Source of the DNA: Actinernus sp. WN-2022
Lineage: Eukaryota > Cnidaria > Anthozoa > Actiniaria > Actinernidae
Direction of reading: 5' to 3'
NCBI GenBank assembly: GCA_030867875.1
Contig: JAOWCC010001501.1
Location: forward strand, 18,505,524 to 18,569,523
DNA: 64,000 nucleotides
Part shown: piece by piece, positions 22,600 to 35,500 of the stretch
How positions within the stretch are numbered: the first letter of the stretch is position 1
Layout: every line of letters begins with the position of its first letter
Made by a program: the position numbers and the translations under genes
The notes under the pieces: generated by a model
Told to the model about the DNA's origin: nothing
Seen by the model: only the letters and a program-made list of their open reading frames with translations
Database searches by the model: none

Positions 22600-23890
22600 A
22601 GGATAATAATAATATAATAAAAATAACACTTATATAGCGCTTATCCAAACTGTTCTAAGCGCTTTACAATAATTACAATAGTAACAATCTGAAGTTTAAA
22701 ATTTTTATAAAAACCTAACTAATCTAATAAAAGCACATAAAATATAATATAGAAAATGAAATAGAAAATAGAAAACTCTTTGCTATACTAATGACTGATA
22801 CAAATTTCTAACTTATCTAAAAAATAGACATAACATGTAATATAAAAACATTATGATAAAAATATTCAAGTTACAGGCCCTGCATGAGTTAATTTAAGTT
22901 ATAAGAAAGTTTAAATAGATAAGTTTTTAACCGAGATTTGAATTTCGAGAGACACGAACACTTTCTTATGTTTATGGGCAGTTTGTTCCATAAGTGAGGA
23001 GCTGTAACAGAAAAGGCACGACTTCTTGTAAGTAAAAAGCATTGGATGATCTTAGGTTTCTGGTAGGCTTGTAGTGATTAATCATTCCATTATATAATTA
23101 GGTGCAAGTCCATTTAGTTCCTTGAAGGTTAAAAGTAGAATCTTGAAGATAATCCGTTGTTCTATTGGTAGTCAGTGCAGTTGAATAAGGACAGGGGCGA
23201 CATGATCATATTTACGTGTACAGGATATAAGACGTGCAGCCGCATTAAGTACATATTGTAATTTCTCTGTTTGATTCTTTGGTAGTCCGTACAACAGTGA
23301 ATTACAAGAATCTAACTTAGATGTCACGAATGCATGCACAAGCTTCTCAGTGGTCATGAGTGATAAGTATTTCCTAATACGAGCGATGTTCCTTAGATGG
23401 TAGAAGGCAGATTTACATATGCTCTTAATATGTAAGGACATGGATATCGTTTTATCAAAAAGAACTCCAATATTTCTGGCTGAATCCGAAGGACGTATAA
23501 CATCAGATCCAATATTGAGTGAAGAAAATGATGGCTCTGAATGATATTTGGAGCTTAATATAAGAAGTTCAGTTTTATCTGTATTCAGCTTGAGCTTGTT
23601 CAGAGTCATCCACTGGAGTATATCCGTTAAGCATTTTTCCACACGCAACTTGATGTCTAATTCTTGACTGTTTTTGTACGCGAAAGATGCATAAATGTGT
23701 GTGTCATCCGCATACATATGGAACCGCATATTGTGTATACGTAAGATATAAGTAAGTAAAGCATTGGTCCCAACACTGATCCTTGAGGAACCCCACAAAC
23801 CAAGTCACGGCTCAGTGATGTTGTCCCATTAACGCAGACAAACTGGGTACGCTCAGTTAGATATGACCTAAACCACCTTAAGGCAATGCT
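22600..23890 (-). mobile_element. 5'-truncated LINE (CR1/L2-like), minus strand
   Basis: The minus-strand 3' end carries AAGCGCTATATAAGTGTTAT followed by an ATT-rich tail at about 22600-22650. The upstream part is a reverse transcriptase remnant. It is truncated at the 5' side near 23890. Confidence 0.7.
23172..23880 (-). pseudogene. reverse transcriptase remnant of the LINE
   Basis: On the minus strand the frame gives [17 protein letters not shown] (the conserved PQGSVLGP box). After a frameshift near 23740 it gives [12 protein letters not shown] (YADD catalytic box), then the thumb region to 23172. The frameshift and truncation make it inactive. Confidence 0.8.
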
Positions 23891-24181
23891 TCTTTATTTT
23901 TTTTTGTTGCAGTCAAGCTTTCTCCAAAATCCATGCTATCGGATTTTAGCTAAGAATATACAACGACCCGCATAAATCGACTGAAGATAATTTTCACGAC
24001 TGGCTATGTAAAACGTCGTTCACCCGACACAACAACTCAATTTTAAATCTATTTTAATTCTGAGCCATAATTAGTTCTATGATTGTATAGTTAGTCATTA
24101 ACACATTTTTTATTTTTACTTGTATTGCAAAGCGCTTAGAACAGCAATTTATAAGCGCTATATAAATATTATTATTATTAA
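23891..24181 (+). mobile_element. LINE 3' tail, plus strand
   Basis: AAGCGCTTAGAACAGCAATT followed by AAGCGCTATATAAATATTATT and an ATT run is the 3' end of a second LINE copy in the opposite orientation. No coding part is left. Confidence 0.55.
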
Positions 24182-24317
24182 CAATCCGTAGTGCCGTATT
24201 TTTGTCCATTCACACGAACTCCGCTCTGTGTTTTAGGCTGTTTCAAACGTCGTTCTTCTCATGAGACGAACCTAATTAGATCAAAAGAAGCCGCATAATT
24301 ATCTTGTTTCTGTTTCA

Positions 24318-24513
24318 ATAGCCCACTTCCGAGATATGCCTCACTTCCTACATACAAAGGCATCAATACGAGGCTCCGTGCATAATACTCAGTCATTCGT
24401 GACAAGACTACAGCACTTCTGTAGTTTGTCAAAAACGACTGATCATTATGCACGGAGCCTCGTATTGGTTCCTTTGTACGTAGGAAGTGAGGCATATCTC
24501 GGAAGTGGGCTAT
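24318..24513. mobile_element. palindromic MITE
   Basis: TAGCCCACTTCCGAGATATG at the left is matched by its reverse complement at 24494-24513. The arms are about 85 bp with a short centre. Frames on both strands here are mirror images of the palindrome. Confidence 0.7.
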
Positions 24514-25668
24514 TAGGCTCAATCCACCGCACCAAAAAATATGTCGGTTTGTATTTTACCCACAATCCGTTGCGCACGAAAATATTTAAATCCGTTATAA
24601 AATCTCTGTAGAGGTTTTATATCTTAAAAAAACGAGCCAGTACAAGTGCTGTTGCCAATATACTGTCATTGAAAAAAAAACGGGATTTCTTTGTGTGTGT
24701 TTTACTGAGTTAGGTTCGCAAGGGATTGTGGGTAACAGTACAAGCCGGCGCCAACTTTTACAGTACTGTGGATTGCGTTCGGCGCATGAAAAGTTCGACG
24801 TTTGAAACGGGCCTTTGCGATATAACTAACTGTACGGCAACTCTGTAATTTGAATGGATCAGAAAAGACAAAAACGGAGAAACCATGTCAACGTCATGCC
24901 ATGCCGTAAGTCTTTGCTGTAACTTGCCTACTCATACGAAATCCAACTCCTATTACCGCCTTATATCATCGATTCCTAAAATGTAGGTTGAAAAATAGGT
25001 TATCAACCTCATGAATGTATATGAGTAAAGCTGATAACCTAATTATCAACCGGTGAATCCTTTTGTGTCCTCGTATATGAATGTTAACCTATCTCATTGT
25101 GGGAAAGTTTCGCGACAACTTAAATTTCGCTATTTTGAATGGGCGATATTTCGCGACACTTCATTGTTGCGAATTTGGAGAATTTGTTTAAACCGAGTCA
25201 CTTAATTTTTGCGTGGTAACTCTTCCACAAAGATTTATATTTATTTCGAATACATGTTTGTATAGACATTGGGTTGATTTTAGGGTTCAGTTCCCCTTCA
25301 AGTCGCGAACTTTAGTTTTTGACCCATTTATACGAATCATTCGCGGCTTTGGTAAGCCGTGGCTAACATCTTCCTGTATGAATGGCCCTAATGTCCATAC
25401 CTCCTAAACTGATACACGTGATAAACTAGTCAGAAAGCGGTGAAAAAAAAATCGACATGTGCTGTAATTAATTTTTCGCGCATAACCTTTCGCAACCGTT
25501 CTTCCGTCTTTCGCTTCACTAAATTTTCCAAATCCCGAAAACCGCGAATAACTTGGCGTCGCAAATATTTCCTACAATAAGGTAGATCAAACAGCCTGGT
25601 TTTTCACTTACGACATCAGCACAAGCAACATACGCCTGACACTTAGGCCATGTGTACACCATACCGGC
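24514..25668. other. intergenic, no gene recognised
   Basis: No domain-bearing frame, RNA gene or clear terminal repeat was seen. Confidence 0.4.
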
Positions 25669-26553
25669 ATGCACAAAAAACTACCCTCCATAGTGTTAAC
25701 AGGCACGGAGCAAGTCGGCACAAAAACGTATCCGCTACAAAGTATATCACTTACAAGACCGGAGCGGCGCGACATGGCTCAGGCACAAAAATCGCGCCGA
25801 GATGCTGGCACAAACCCTATGCGGTATAATGTGTACAGGAGGCTTATCCGTTATGGTTTTCATGCCGGCATAAACCATATACGGTATAGTGTGAACAGGA
25901 GGTTTATCCGTTATGGTTTTCATGCCGGCATAAACCCTATACGGTATAGTGTGAACAGGAGGCCTATCCGTTATGGTTTACGTGCCGGCATAAACCCTAT
26001 ACGGTATAGTGTGAACAGGAGGCCTATCCGTTATGGTTTACGTACCGGCATAAACCCTATACGGTATAGTATGAACAGGTGGCCTATCCGTTATGGTTTA
26101 CGTACCGGCACAAACCCTATACGGTATAGTCTGAACAGGAGGCTTATCTGTTATGGTTTTCATGCCGGCACAAACCCTATACGGTATAGTGTGAACAGGA
26201 GGCTTATCCGTTATGGTTTTCATGCCGGCACAAAACCTATCCGGTATAGTGTGAACAGAAGGCTTATCCGTTATGGTTTTCATGCCGGCAAAAAACCTAT
26301 ACGGTATAGCGGTGTGAACAGGAGGCCTATTCGTTATGGTTTTCATGCCGGCACAAAACCTATCCGGTATAGTGTGAACAGGAGGTCTATCCGTTATGGT
26401 TTTCATGCCGGCGACACAAAACCTATACGGTATAGTGTGAACAGGAGGCCTATCCGTTATGGTTTTCATGCCGGCACAAACCCTATACGATATAGTGTGA
26501 ACAGGAGGCCTATCCGTTATAGTTATCGTCCCGGCACAAAACCTATTCTGTAG
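25669..26553 (+). repeat. 60-bp minisatellite, ~12 copies, open as a 294-codon frame
   Basis: From about 25800 a 60-base unit (GTGAACAGGAGGCCTATCCG and neighbours) repeats about twelve times. It stays open on the plus strand as a 20-residue repeat, NPIRYSVNRRPIRYGFHAGT, and over 123 codons on the minus strand. Two copies carry three-base insertions (near 26310 and 26413) that keep the frame. This could be a repetitive Arg/Tyr-rich protein, but no start context, splice site or known family supports one. A palindromic ACCCTATACGGTATAG sits in each unit. Confidence 0.75.
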
Positions 26554-26560
26554 AGTGTGA

Positions 26561-28902
26561 ATATGGCCTCAGTAATTCATTGATCATTAACGGCGCTATT
26601 TCTACTCATGGGTGTGAGATTAGAACAACTACCGCTAATGGTCAAACATTACTGAGTCTGCGAAAGTTGATTGTGCTTATCCTTATGACCAGGCTTAAGA
26701 GAACAGAAAAGAAACTGGGCCAACGATGATATGAGGTCAATATATCGACATTCTAACTTCACTACGAAGCTAACTGCAAAATACTTGTACGCAGGTTTTT
26801 GTTTCTGACATTATATAAAAGCAATAATGATACTACTATAACTAATAACGATAATACTACTGCTAAGAATAATAAAAATACTAATACTACCAATAATAAA
26901 AATACTAATAATAAAAATACTACTAATAATAATTATAAAAAATATGGATGATGATGACGATGATATCACATGGTCCATTACAATGTTGTAATTTACAAAT
27001 GAAAAAAAAAGGCTAAATACGAGAATAACTAAAGCTAAGAGAGTAAAGTAATCATAAGCTACGAATACATTTGAACCATTCACACGTAAACTCTGTACAA
27101 TATACTAATCGATAAATTATAGTGTTAACAAACAACGCCGGACCCGCAGCAAGATGTAAAAACGTTTGAAGTGTCAAATAAAGGAATAGCATTGCACATG
27201 AAACTTAGTCTGCCTTGTCATGAGAGCCGACAACAGATTCCATTGGGTACATTTCTCGCCCGAGTTCCTCGAAGTCCGATTAGCGTCAAAGTGCCTATAA
27301 GCCCACATGTTTTAAATCATTATCAAACTCATTAATAATTCATGAAGCAAAAACAAAGGAAATCATAAAATCTGATCTGATACAGATTTCGTCCTGATTT
27401 ACATAAACTTTTGCTTCGATTTTCTCGGCCAAAATAAGTCGTATCGCCAAAATAACTGAAAAAATGACTCTTTACATCTAGACGTTTCATATTCGCGTCC
27501 GATCTTTATGGGAATTACAAACTCTCGCTCATTCTTTCTCTACTGGTACTTAAAATCAATTCTACATCAAGTAAATAGGTGAATAGGAAAATATTTCTTG
27601 ATTTGAGTGTAACGTCTGAGTTATAACACGTGCCCATAACCAGGAGAGTCCATATCTCCTATATAGCTGTCACAGCGTTTTCACAAGTTGGGCTATTTTA
27701 GATCATTTCCCCCGCCAATTAGTAGGTTAGGGTTAATCGTGGACAAAAGATGCCTCATTAGCTACTTGTTATACAAACAACATGGCTGCTATGCTTTTGT
27801 GATTTGATTTCCTTAGGAATGACCATAAAGATCGTCCGCTTATATTTTATCTACCATGTCAAAATCCGCAGATCAAACTCATCAACTTCACTACTTCCAC
27901 CCCGTTATCTGCATATGCCTGGGAGACCAGAGATCGTATTACGAATCCGCGCCAATCCGGTTTCGATTGTCGTCACTGTTCGAATGTATTACGTTGTGCT
28001 TTAAAGATTCATGTATTCTTTGGTGGCCAAACGTTCCTTTACAAGAATCATAGAGTTAAGAAGTAGTTAAAAGGAACCGATAGATTCTCGAAGTCTCGCA
28101 CGTTGCTAATTTCATATTCCCTCTTTCGTAATTATCATGTGATGATGGTATGCGCTGTAAACAGTGTAAAATAATTTGTAACATTGATGCGCAGCGTACT
28201 GTTTTATCGCTCGACCAACGCGTCTCCAACCCACATGGTTAACGGTGAGCGCCAGTATGTAATCTTTTTTTCTGTAGACCTTAGAAAAAAAATGACAGTC
28301 GATATTTTAAGACTCCAGCGGCTGCCTAGCAGCGCCGGAGTAATTAGCCTATTAGACTACAACCTTATGGGATGATAACTGACGAGTAGTGGAGCTTGGA
28401 TACTTGCCTGTTTGTTGTCCATTTCAGTTCACCTGACTTTACCCTTGAGTAATGTTTTGTTTTGTTTTTCTGTATCCCAAGAGGAAATGCATAAATATAT
28501 AGAATTAGAACACAAAGCACTAAATCCCCTGGAGAACTGTCACGTGGTCTGAAATGGGGCAACAAACAGGTAAGCTGAAAGGGTCTATTATCAGCTGAAA
28601 ACACTGACAGCGAGGAGGCTACTTGTTTTAGGAGGAATGTTTATTCATATTTTGAACATTCCAACATTCATAAAGTCACATTTACGGTGAGATATCACAG
28701 CCCCTCAAGAAGTTGTATTTCCTGTTCTTGATAAACTTCATCTTCTTGATAAACTTCATCAGCACATGCATGCATGCTATCCATGACACATCATTCACTC
28801 TTATCAAGCGGCGGCCATGTTGTCTAGAAACAATAGATTACCCACGTGTAGCCTCGCACTGAGCAGTTTCAGAACGAGGTTAGATGGGAGAAAACAAAGA
28901 TT
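26561..28902. other. intergenic between minisatellite and TRAPPC10
   Basis: A TAATAATAC microsatellite lies at 26820-26960. The rest holds short frames without domain evidence and a GCC-GCC-ATG type repeat near 27780. Confidence 0.4.
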
Positions 28903-28908
28903 TTTATT
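28903..28908 (-). promoter_or_regulatory. candidate poly(A) signal for TRAPPC10
   Basis: AATAAA on the minus strand, about 95 bases past the stop codon. This is a plausible distance, but no cleavage site can be verified from sequence. Confidence 0.4.
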
Positions 28909-29002
28909 CTCCTGGGATTAAACATGGTCGCCGTTTGAATAAGGTCTACAGTTTGAGTTCGAAGAGAGTCGAATTTTAATTCTGCACGTGACAGCTTTCA
29001 TA

Positions 29003-29557
29003 TCAACTGTAAACAGTCTCTGTGTTGCCAGGTAACACGAGCACTTGAATGGCTTGCGTACAGTTATACACCTGACCGCATGCCAAAGGCTTAACGATCG
29101 GCGGCTCCTTGAAGGCAAATTTACCCTCTTTTTGCTGCTCACCAGAGGATTGTTCACTTTCATCTTTACCAAATTCTTTAGAATCAGATTCTTTCCCCTG
29201 CTTATTCTTCGAATCTGGCGATTCTTTCGCATTTTCTTCAGGCCTCTCGTAAGATTTTAATTTCACGTTTGGCACCGGGAGATGACCGCCGGTCAGCGGC
29301 ATCATGTCTAAGGTGACATCACACGTTGCCATGGAAACCGTTGGCATGGCGATTACGCCGCTATTTTTCCCTGATATCATCCACATGTTTGTATCAACAT
29401 CAACTTCGTATAACAAGTCACGTGATTGGGTTTGGTTTGGGGTCTCTTTGCCTTTGGATACATTAGTGAACGTAACACAGAGTTTACACATTGTTCCTAC
29501 TTGAAGATTGTTGGTTGCTCCAGATGGTTTGACTCTCGACTGGATTGTAAACAGAGT
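29003..29557 (-). CDS. TRAPPC10: TRAPPC10 terminal coding exon
   Basis: Acceptor TTTCAG/ACTCTG, phase 0. It encodes the conserved LLYEVDVDTNMWMISGK and MPLTGGHLPVPNVKL blocks, a Lys/Glu/Ser-rich linker, and the final ACGQVYN...VLVLPG motif usual at the very C-terminus of TRAPPC10. Confidence 0.9.
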   Translation of the reverse strand, partial: TLFTIQSRVKPSGATNNLQVGTMCKLCVTFTNVSKGKETPNQTQSRDLLYEVDVDTNMWMISGKNSGVIAMPTVSMATCDVTLDMMPLTGGHLPVPNVKLKSYERPEENAKESPDSKNKQGKESDSKEFGKDESEQSSGEQQKEGKFAFKEPPIVKPLACGQVYNCTQAIQVLVLPGNTETVYS

Positions 29558-32500
29558 CTGAAATAAAAAGGTTTACCTTCATGTTACTCCCGTCCATGCA
29601 AGGAGGATTGGAAGGCATTCTCATAATCCTTTGCGAAGCTAGCTCTATATTATCAATTTTCCCGGTCACGTGAGCAATTCATTTTGCATTGAATTTCGTG
29701 GAGATCGGACCTCAGCAGCCCAAATTTCACAAAGCATCTCAAAACTAAACTTTTTCCTGTATTCCTGGCAAATATTTTATAATGAAAGCCTAAGAAAAAT
29801 GGGAAAACATGCAGACAATTACCTGTGATTTGTGTGAAGAGCTTTCAATTTTAGTTCGCGCGCTGCTGACGTAATCTGATCACGTGGTAGCATTAGTTTT
29901 CCTCTACACATTCATCTTCCAAATTATGCAAATTAGGAGGCGGCCATTATGAATTCGGTCTATGCATAAGTCTCCTGGTAACTAGCATGTTAACGAGGCC
30001 GGTAGGTCCTCTGGAATGTTGAAATTGAAGCGCCCGGGGAGATTGTGAAATGCACTGAACGAATGTTCAGTGAAACAATGTCGTTAATTTACTATGCGCC
30101 TGGCTGATCGTACTATAAAGAAAAATAAAGGATAAATGTGGACAGATTAGCAACATTTTTCAACTAAACAATCGTGTTCAACACGTTTCACACCTCCTGC
30201 TAGTATTTCAACTTCAACATTCCAGAGGACCTACCGGCCTCTTTTTCGTGTTGTGACCGCGCGAGTTATGCGTAGTGTGTATTGACTTGTTTTTTTAAAT
30301 AACGACTAACCTGAGTATTGTCTATCTGAAAGTCATAGATATAGGTGTAACTTTCTTGTGACGCATCGCTACCCTAAAATGGTGCAAGAAAACATGACGA
30401 ATATCAGTAGGGCTTCACTGCGATCAAATTACACTTTTCCCGTTTTCTTCAGTTTCGGATCTTCTGCTTATTTTAGCCATGAGTTGGATAATATGATATC
30501 ATAGTAGCAAATAAATGGCTACGTTAGTCTAATATGCAGAGGGAAAGGGTATTATCTTATATATAAATGTCTAGAGAGCTTGTACACAAAGCTGTTGCTC
30601 AGATGGCGTCACGAAAAGACTCGCTCGTTTCTAGATAAATAATTAATTCACGTGACATTAGGCACTAGAGAGATTAAGCACCACGTTTTACAGGAAACAT
30701 CAGAAACATCAGTTTAAGTTTCCTAAAAGTACTAAATAAATCTGTAAGAAAAATGGAAAAGAATTCCCACGGGCACAACAACGCACGTTCACGTAAAAAC
30801 TGCAAGCGGCCAACCGCAAGCGGCAAACGCGAGAAAACTGCGGTTGAGTGGTCTTCTGCATTTCGCGGTTAGAAAAAACGTGATGCCTAATCTCTCTAAT
30901 GTTGAGGGGATGAAAAGGAAAGGAGAGGGAAGGGGAAGAAGGGAACGGAAGGGCAGGAGAGCTACAGGCGCTTAATCAAAAATCGAAATTTGGCTGATAA
31001 AAAAGTGAAAAGTGTAAGAATGTAACAGTTTTAACAACCAAAATACCATCAGCAATAAACACATATCTGCCCGAGTATGCAACAATGGGAATTATCACCC
31101 TAAATTCTCGAATATGAAACTCGATTCATACTTACATTAGGCCGGAATCGGATTCTTAGCTCACAGTCCAGTAGAGATACCTCGTCAACAGCTGAAATAC
31201 AATGTTTGATAATAATCGAATTTTACCGCTCATATCGGTCACAACAGGGGAAAGAATAACTCGAACATAGAAATCTCTATCGGGAGAAAAAAAGACTTAC
31301 GGGCTTCCGGTAGACACTATTTCACAAATTGGAAAAAAACGCATGCACATGTCATGAATTCATTAGTAATTAATGTTCTTATTCACACCTTCACTCCAGT
31401 TTTTCTAAAGTATGGAAATATCATGGAAACACCATGGAAAAAATGCTGTATTTCCAATTTACATAGTATGGAAATACCATGGAATTTCATGGTTTTCCAA
31501 GTTTTTTCCACAGTTTTCCAGGTTTTTTTCATGGTTTTCCAAGTTTTTCCCCAAGATTATTCCATGGTTTTCCCCCATAGTTATTCCAATTTTTTTTTCA
31601 AGGTTTTCAAAGTTTTTCCATGTTTTCTCCAAGTTTTTTACATGATTTTCCCATGGTTTTTCCAAGTTTTTTCCATGGTTTTCCAAATATTCCCATGGTT
31701 TTCCAAGTTTTTCTAAGTTTTTTTTCATGGTCTTTCCAAGCCGGTTTCCCCCCAAGCTATTTCCAGTGGACTATGGACAGATGTTACTCATACCTGTTTC
31801 CCTTTCGATCTTCCACAGCAGAGAAATCTCCTGGCCATTTTTGACGATCTGAAAGTCGAGATAATTCAACGCATGATCCTTAAAATGAAACATAAGTTTA
31901 CTCCTCACAAATTACAGGGTTCTGGCTAGGGCTGCGCCTTGCGCCACTGGCGCAACAGTTTCAGAAATGACTCCTTGTCATTATGTATTTGGGGTCGTAT
32001 TGTGCATACTGCACTATGCGACCTTATACGAATATTCATGGTGGCTGATTCACTCTTTTCACCTGGTGGCCATCTTGGATTCAAAGCGAGGCAATCCTTT
32101 GTTTTTGCCAGGTTAGCCTCGTTTTGACTATCCCTCACTACGAGGCTGACCTGGCAAAAACAAAGGATTGCCTCGCTTTGAATCCAAGATGGCCACAAGG
32201 TGAAAAGAGTGAATAGAAATTTCAAATTGTGCCATAGAAATGAGATATATGTCATTTGACACATCGAACCAGCACTCCTAGCCAGACCCTATATTAACAC
32301 TTGGGTTTTTAACTGTATGACATATGAAACAAGCTCAAATACATGTCATTCTGCCGTGTGTCTGTCCTCCTATAGATGACGTCACAACGTAACGAAACCA
32401 AAGAAGTACGCCACGAGACACGGTCGAGTAGTGCGAGTGTGTTCTAGTCATGTTGTGACGTCATCTGTACGGAGGACAGACCCACAGCAGAATTACATTA

Positions 32501-35500
32501 TTTGTTTTATATGATAATTAGCGCAAAAAGAAGGCTACGAAATGACTTTGTCCATAACGTGACGTCATCTGTACATCTATACTATAACAACACATGACTA
32601 CCGACCAATCAGAGCGTGCGTTTCACATTGTTTATTGTATAATTTAGAAACTTTTTTTAAGCTACTCTCTTTTTTAAGCTACTCTCGCGAAGTGACACCC
32701 ATTAAAAGCGCGAAATCTTATCTGAGAAAGTGGAGTACCAGCAGATCTTGTGGTGCCATAGAGGAAGAATGAATAATGTCGAGCAGTTTGATTCAGTCCA
32801 ATTTCACCTTCGATATTCAGGAAACAAAGCGAACTATGCTAGGTCCGTAGACCTCAAATTTAACCTCACGTCCTTGCTGATCCATGAGAAGAATCATATA
32901 GACAACTTACAGACGAGATAGGGATATTGGTCAACAAAGGACCTTTCTTCCAGAGGTTTAGACAAATATAGCCTGTAATCATTGGTCCAGTGACTCTTCA
33001 CGGCGGCCCGGTTGTTCGAAGCTAATCCAGGATTAAGGGAAATTTTTAACTTGTGAACTACATGTTTGAGGTTAAAAACTTGTTCACAGAGGAGAAATAA
33101 CAAGTAGTTTTCTATTTGTCTTGCTAGATTTGGAAACAAATACCTTCTTCTACCAAGAGAACCAAAACCATGGGTTAAGACTTAAAGGGGCTGTGTCATG
33201 ATGAAAGGCCTTTATATTTGCATTCCAGGAAAAGACAGTGATTTTCATATTAATTGATGAACCTTGAGCACATAATCTTGTACACATAGGCTTCATTACA
33301 TTATACTGTGTATCATTTGAATCAAGTCTTGAGAGGTAATATATACAACACTGTCAGCCGTGTTTTATCACATATCCAAACACTGAGAACTGAACTTCTC
33401 AAACTCATTAATAATTCATGAGATAGTCATCCAATGGAGGAACTGTATTTGGTCACATGCATGGGTCTTGATACCGGGTGAAACCCTTGTGTTTGATCAC
33501 GTTTCCAACCCTAGTGATCAATATTTCTTAATCATCATATTCATGAACCACTAACTAATTACATACTGATAAACTACAAGTAAGGAGCGAAGAAGTAAAG
33601 AAATAAAGAATGACAGAGAAAGAAAAAGTCTGCCTCCACTGGAGTTCGAACCACGACCCTTCCGACTGCTTGTACTAACTCTTGTCCACTACTCTACTAG
33701 TACGCTAGTTGAAATCACTGCCATCAAAAAAGAATAATAAGCCATCTATTGAATAATTAGATACAACAGTCAAACGGTAAGCAATACTTGCTAATGAAGT
33801 TTGAAAAGAAACGTATTTCAAAAACTCATGAATAATTAATGAGTATTTTGTCCAATCAGATGAAGTAAATCAGTCACGTGCATGCTCCTTTATACCTGAT
33901 AAAATCTCATCATTCTAAAAGGCCCGCGGAGGGATTTGAATTTTGTCCAAGGGGGAAACGGGGTTAATGATTGAGACAATGGAATTTCTATTGATGTTTC
34001 AGCTTTCTCATTGAATTGCTAATTAGGATGAACGTTTTATATAAAGAATACTAATGAACATGAAATTTTATATAAAGTTTCATCCTAATTAAGAATTCAC
34101 TGATAAAGACCCAAAGATAGCAAAAAGTACACGGAACATAAGGTACCTAGATAATAAATTTTGCACTAAATTTACTAATATCAGCAGACTACCGCGATAC
34201 ACAGATAATATTTTTAAAATGAAGTTATCCAACTACCATTACTTGTTTACCGAGCCACTGTTTAGTTCCAACAAGAGCCCATCTGGGCTTTCACTCGGGC
34301 CACATGAGATTGAAGATGAAATACACTTTCATTTGAAATCCTCTTAGTATCAAGTCGTGCTTTACTCGCCAGTGAGAACGTCAAAAAAACAGACTGGTCT
34401 ATTAATCGCTTTTATGGCATGACTATGATAACGCAGGATTCGAACAACAGAATACTGGCAAATTCAAGTGTATAAATGCAATACAATGACATATTCAGAC
34501 TTTGAATTTGATTGAAAATAGATCAAAAACTCGGGGAAATGTCCGGCTAAAACTGTATGAATAAATGTGAAATGAAACATAAATTTCATAGCAAGAAAAA
34601 AAAATGTAATTCCTATAAATGAGAAAGCTCTTCTATTAAGCCGCTTCTCATATACACAGACTGTTTCACAAAAAACATTTGCGCTTATCGACACAAGAAT
34701 TCAGTTGACCTTTCAAATAATTTATTCTGAGGTACGCATACTCTAAATCAGATGTTAAATAAAGCGATAATTAGAAGGAAAAGTACATTAACAGACAAAC
34801 TGAGAGGAAATTTATTCAAATCAAAAAGAGTTTACTTACAGTACTTACGTAACTGACACCTTCGTGCACATATGCACTGAATCGGAATGAAAGTCGAAGC
34901 CTACCTCGAACTTAACTTTCAGCTAACCTGTTTCCTTTCATTCCACAATGAATAATAATCTCATATAGTAAGCCCGTAGCTTTCAATAAATTTGCCAGTG
35001 TCTGAATGAAACAGCTAGATCTTTTCCAATTTCTCTCACGAGTCACGGCAGAAGACAGTCTCAAGCTACAAAACTTGAATTTTGATCCTCTTCGCAGTAA
35101 CGTAATTTAACGTCTCCGATCAATTCCTCTCTCTTTGCTGGCAGTTCATGCTTCTTGTTCGTGTAGTCGCCCCACTGAGCCGTAACCACAAAACGAGCAC
35201 AGCATTTCAGTTGGCATACACTGCGTACATCTGCTTAACTAATTAGATTTGTAAAAATCTTAGCGGATCATGTAAATATTCCGCTTGGCTCAAATATGAG
35301 GGTTTCTGCCGTCAAAGTTCATTTTTTGTTTCAGTTTTCCCCATATTAGCAGACTTGTATAATGTCTCGAGCTCTCCGAATCCAGTAGAAAGACTCTGGT
35401 TATTCTGTCGTAAAACATGGACCTGACCCAAATTTAGGTTGTATTGCATCATTGCCCACGATGGAATAGATTTCTGACAATGACTATTTGAAATTGATAT

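Noticed and set aside
31354..31844. Phe-rich and Lys/Glu-rich open frames on both strands
   Set aside because: They follow from the CCATGG/TTTTCC tandem repeat being free of stops in several frames.
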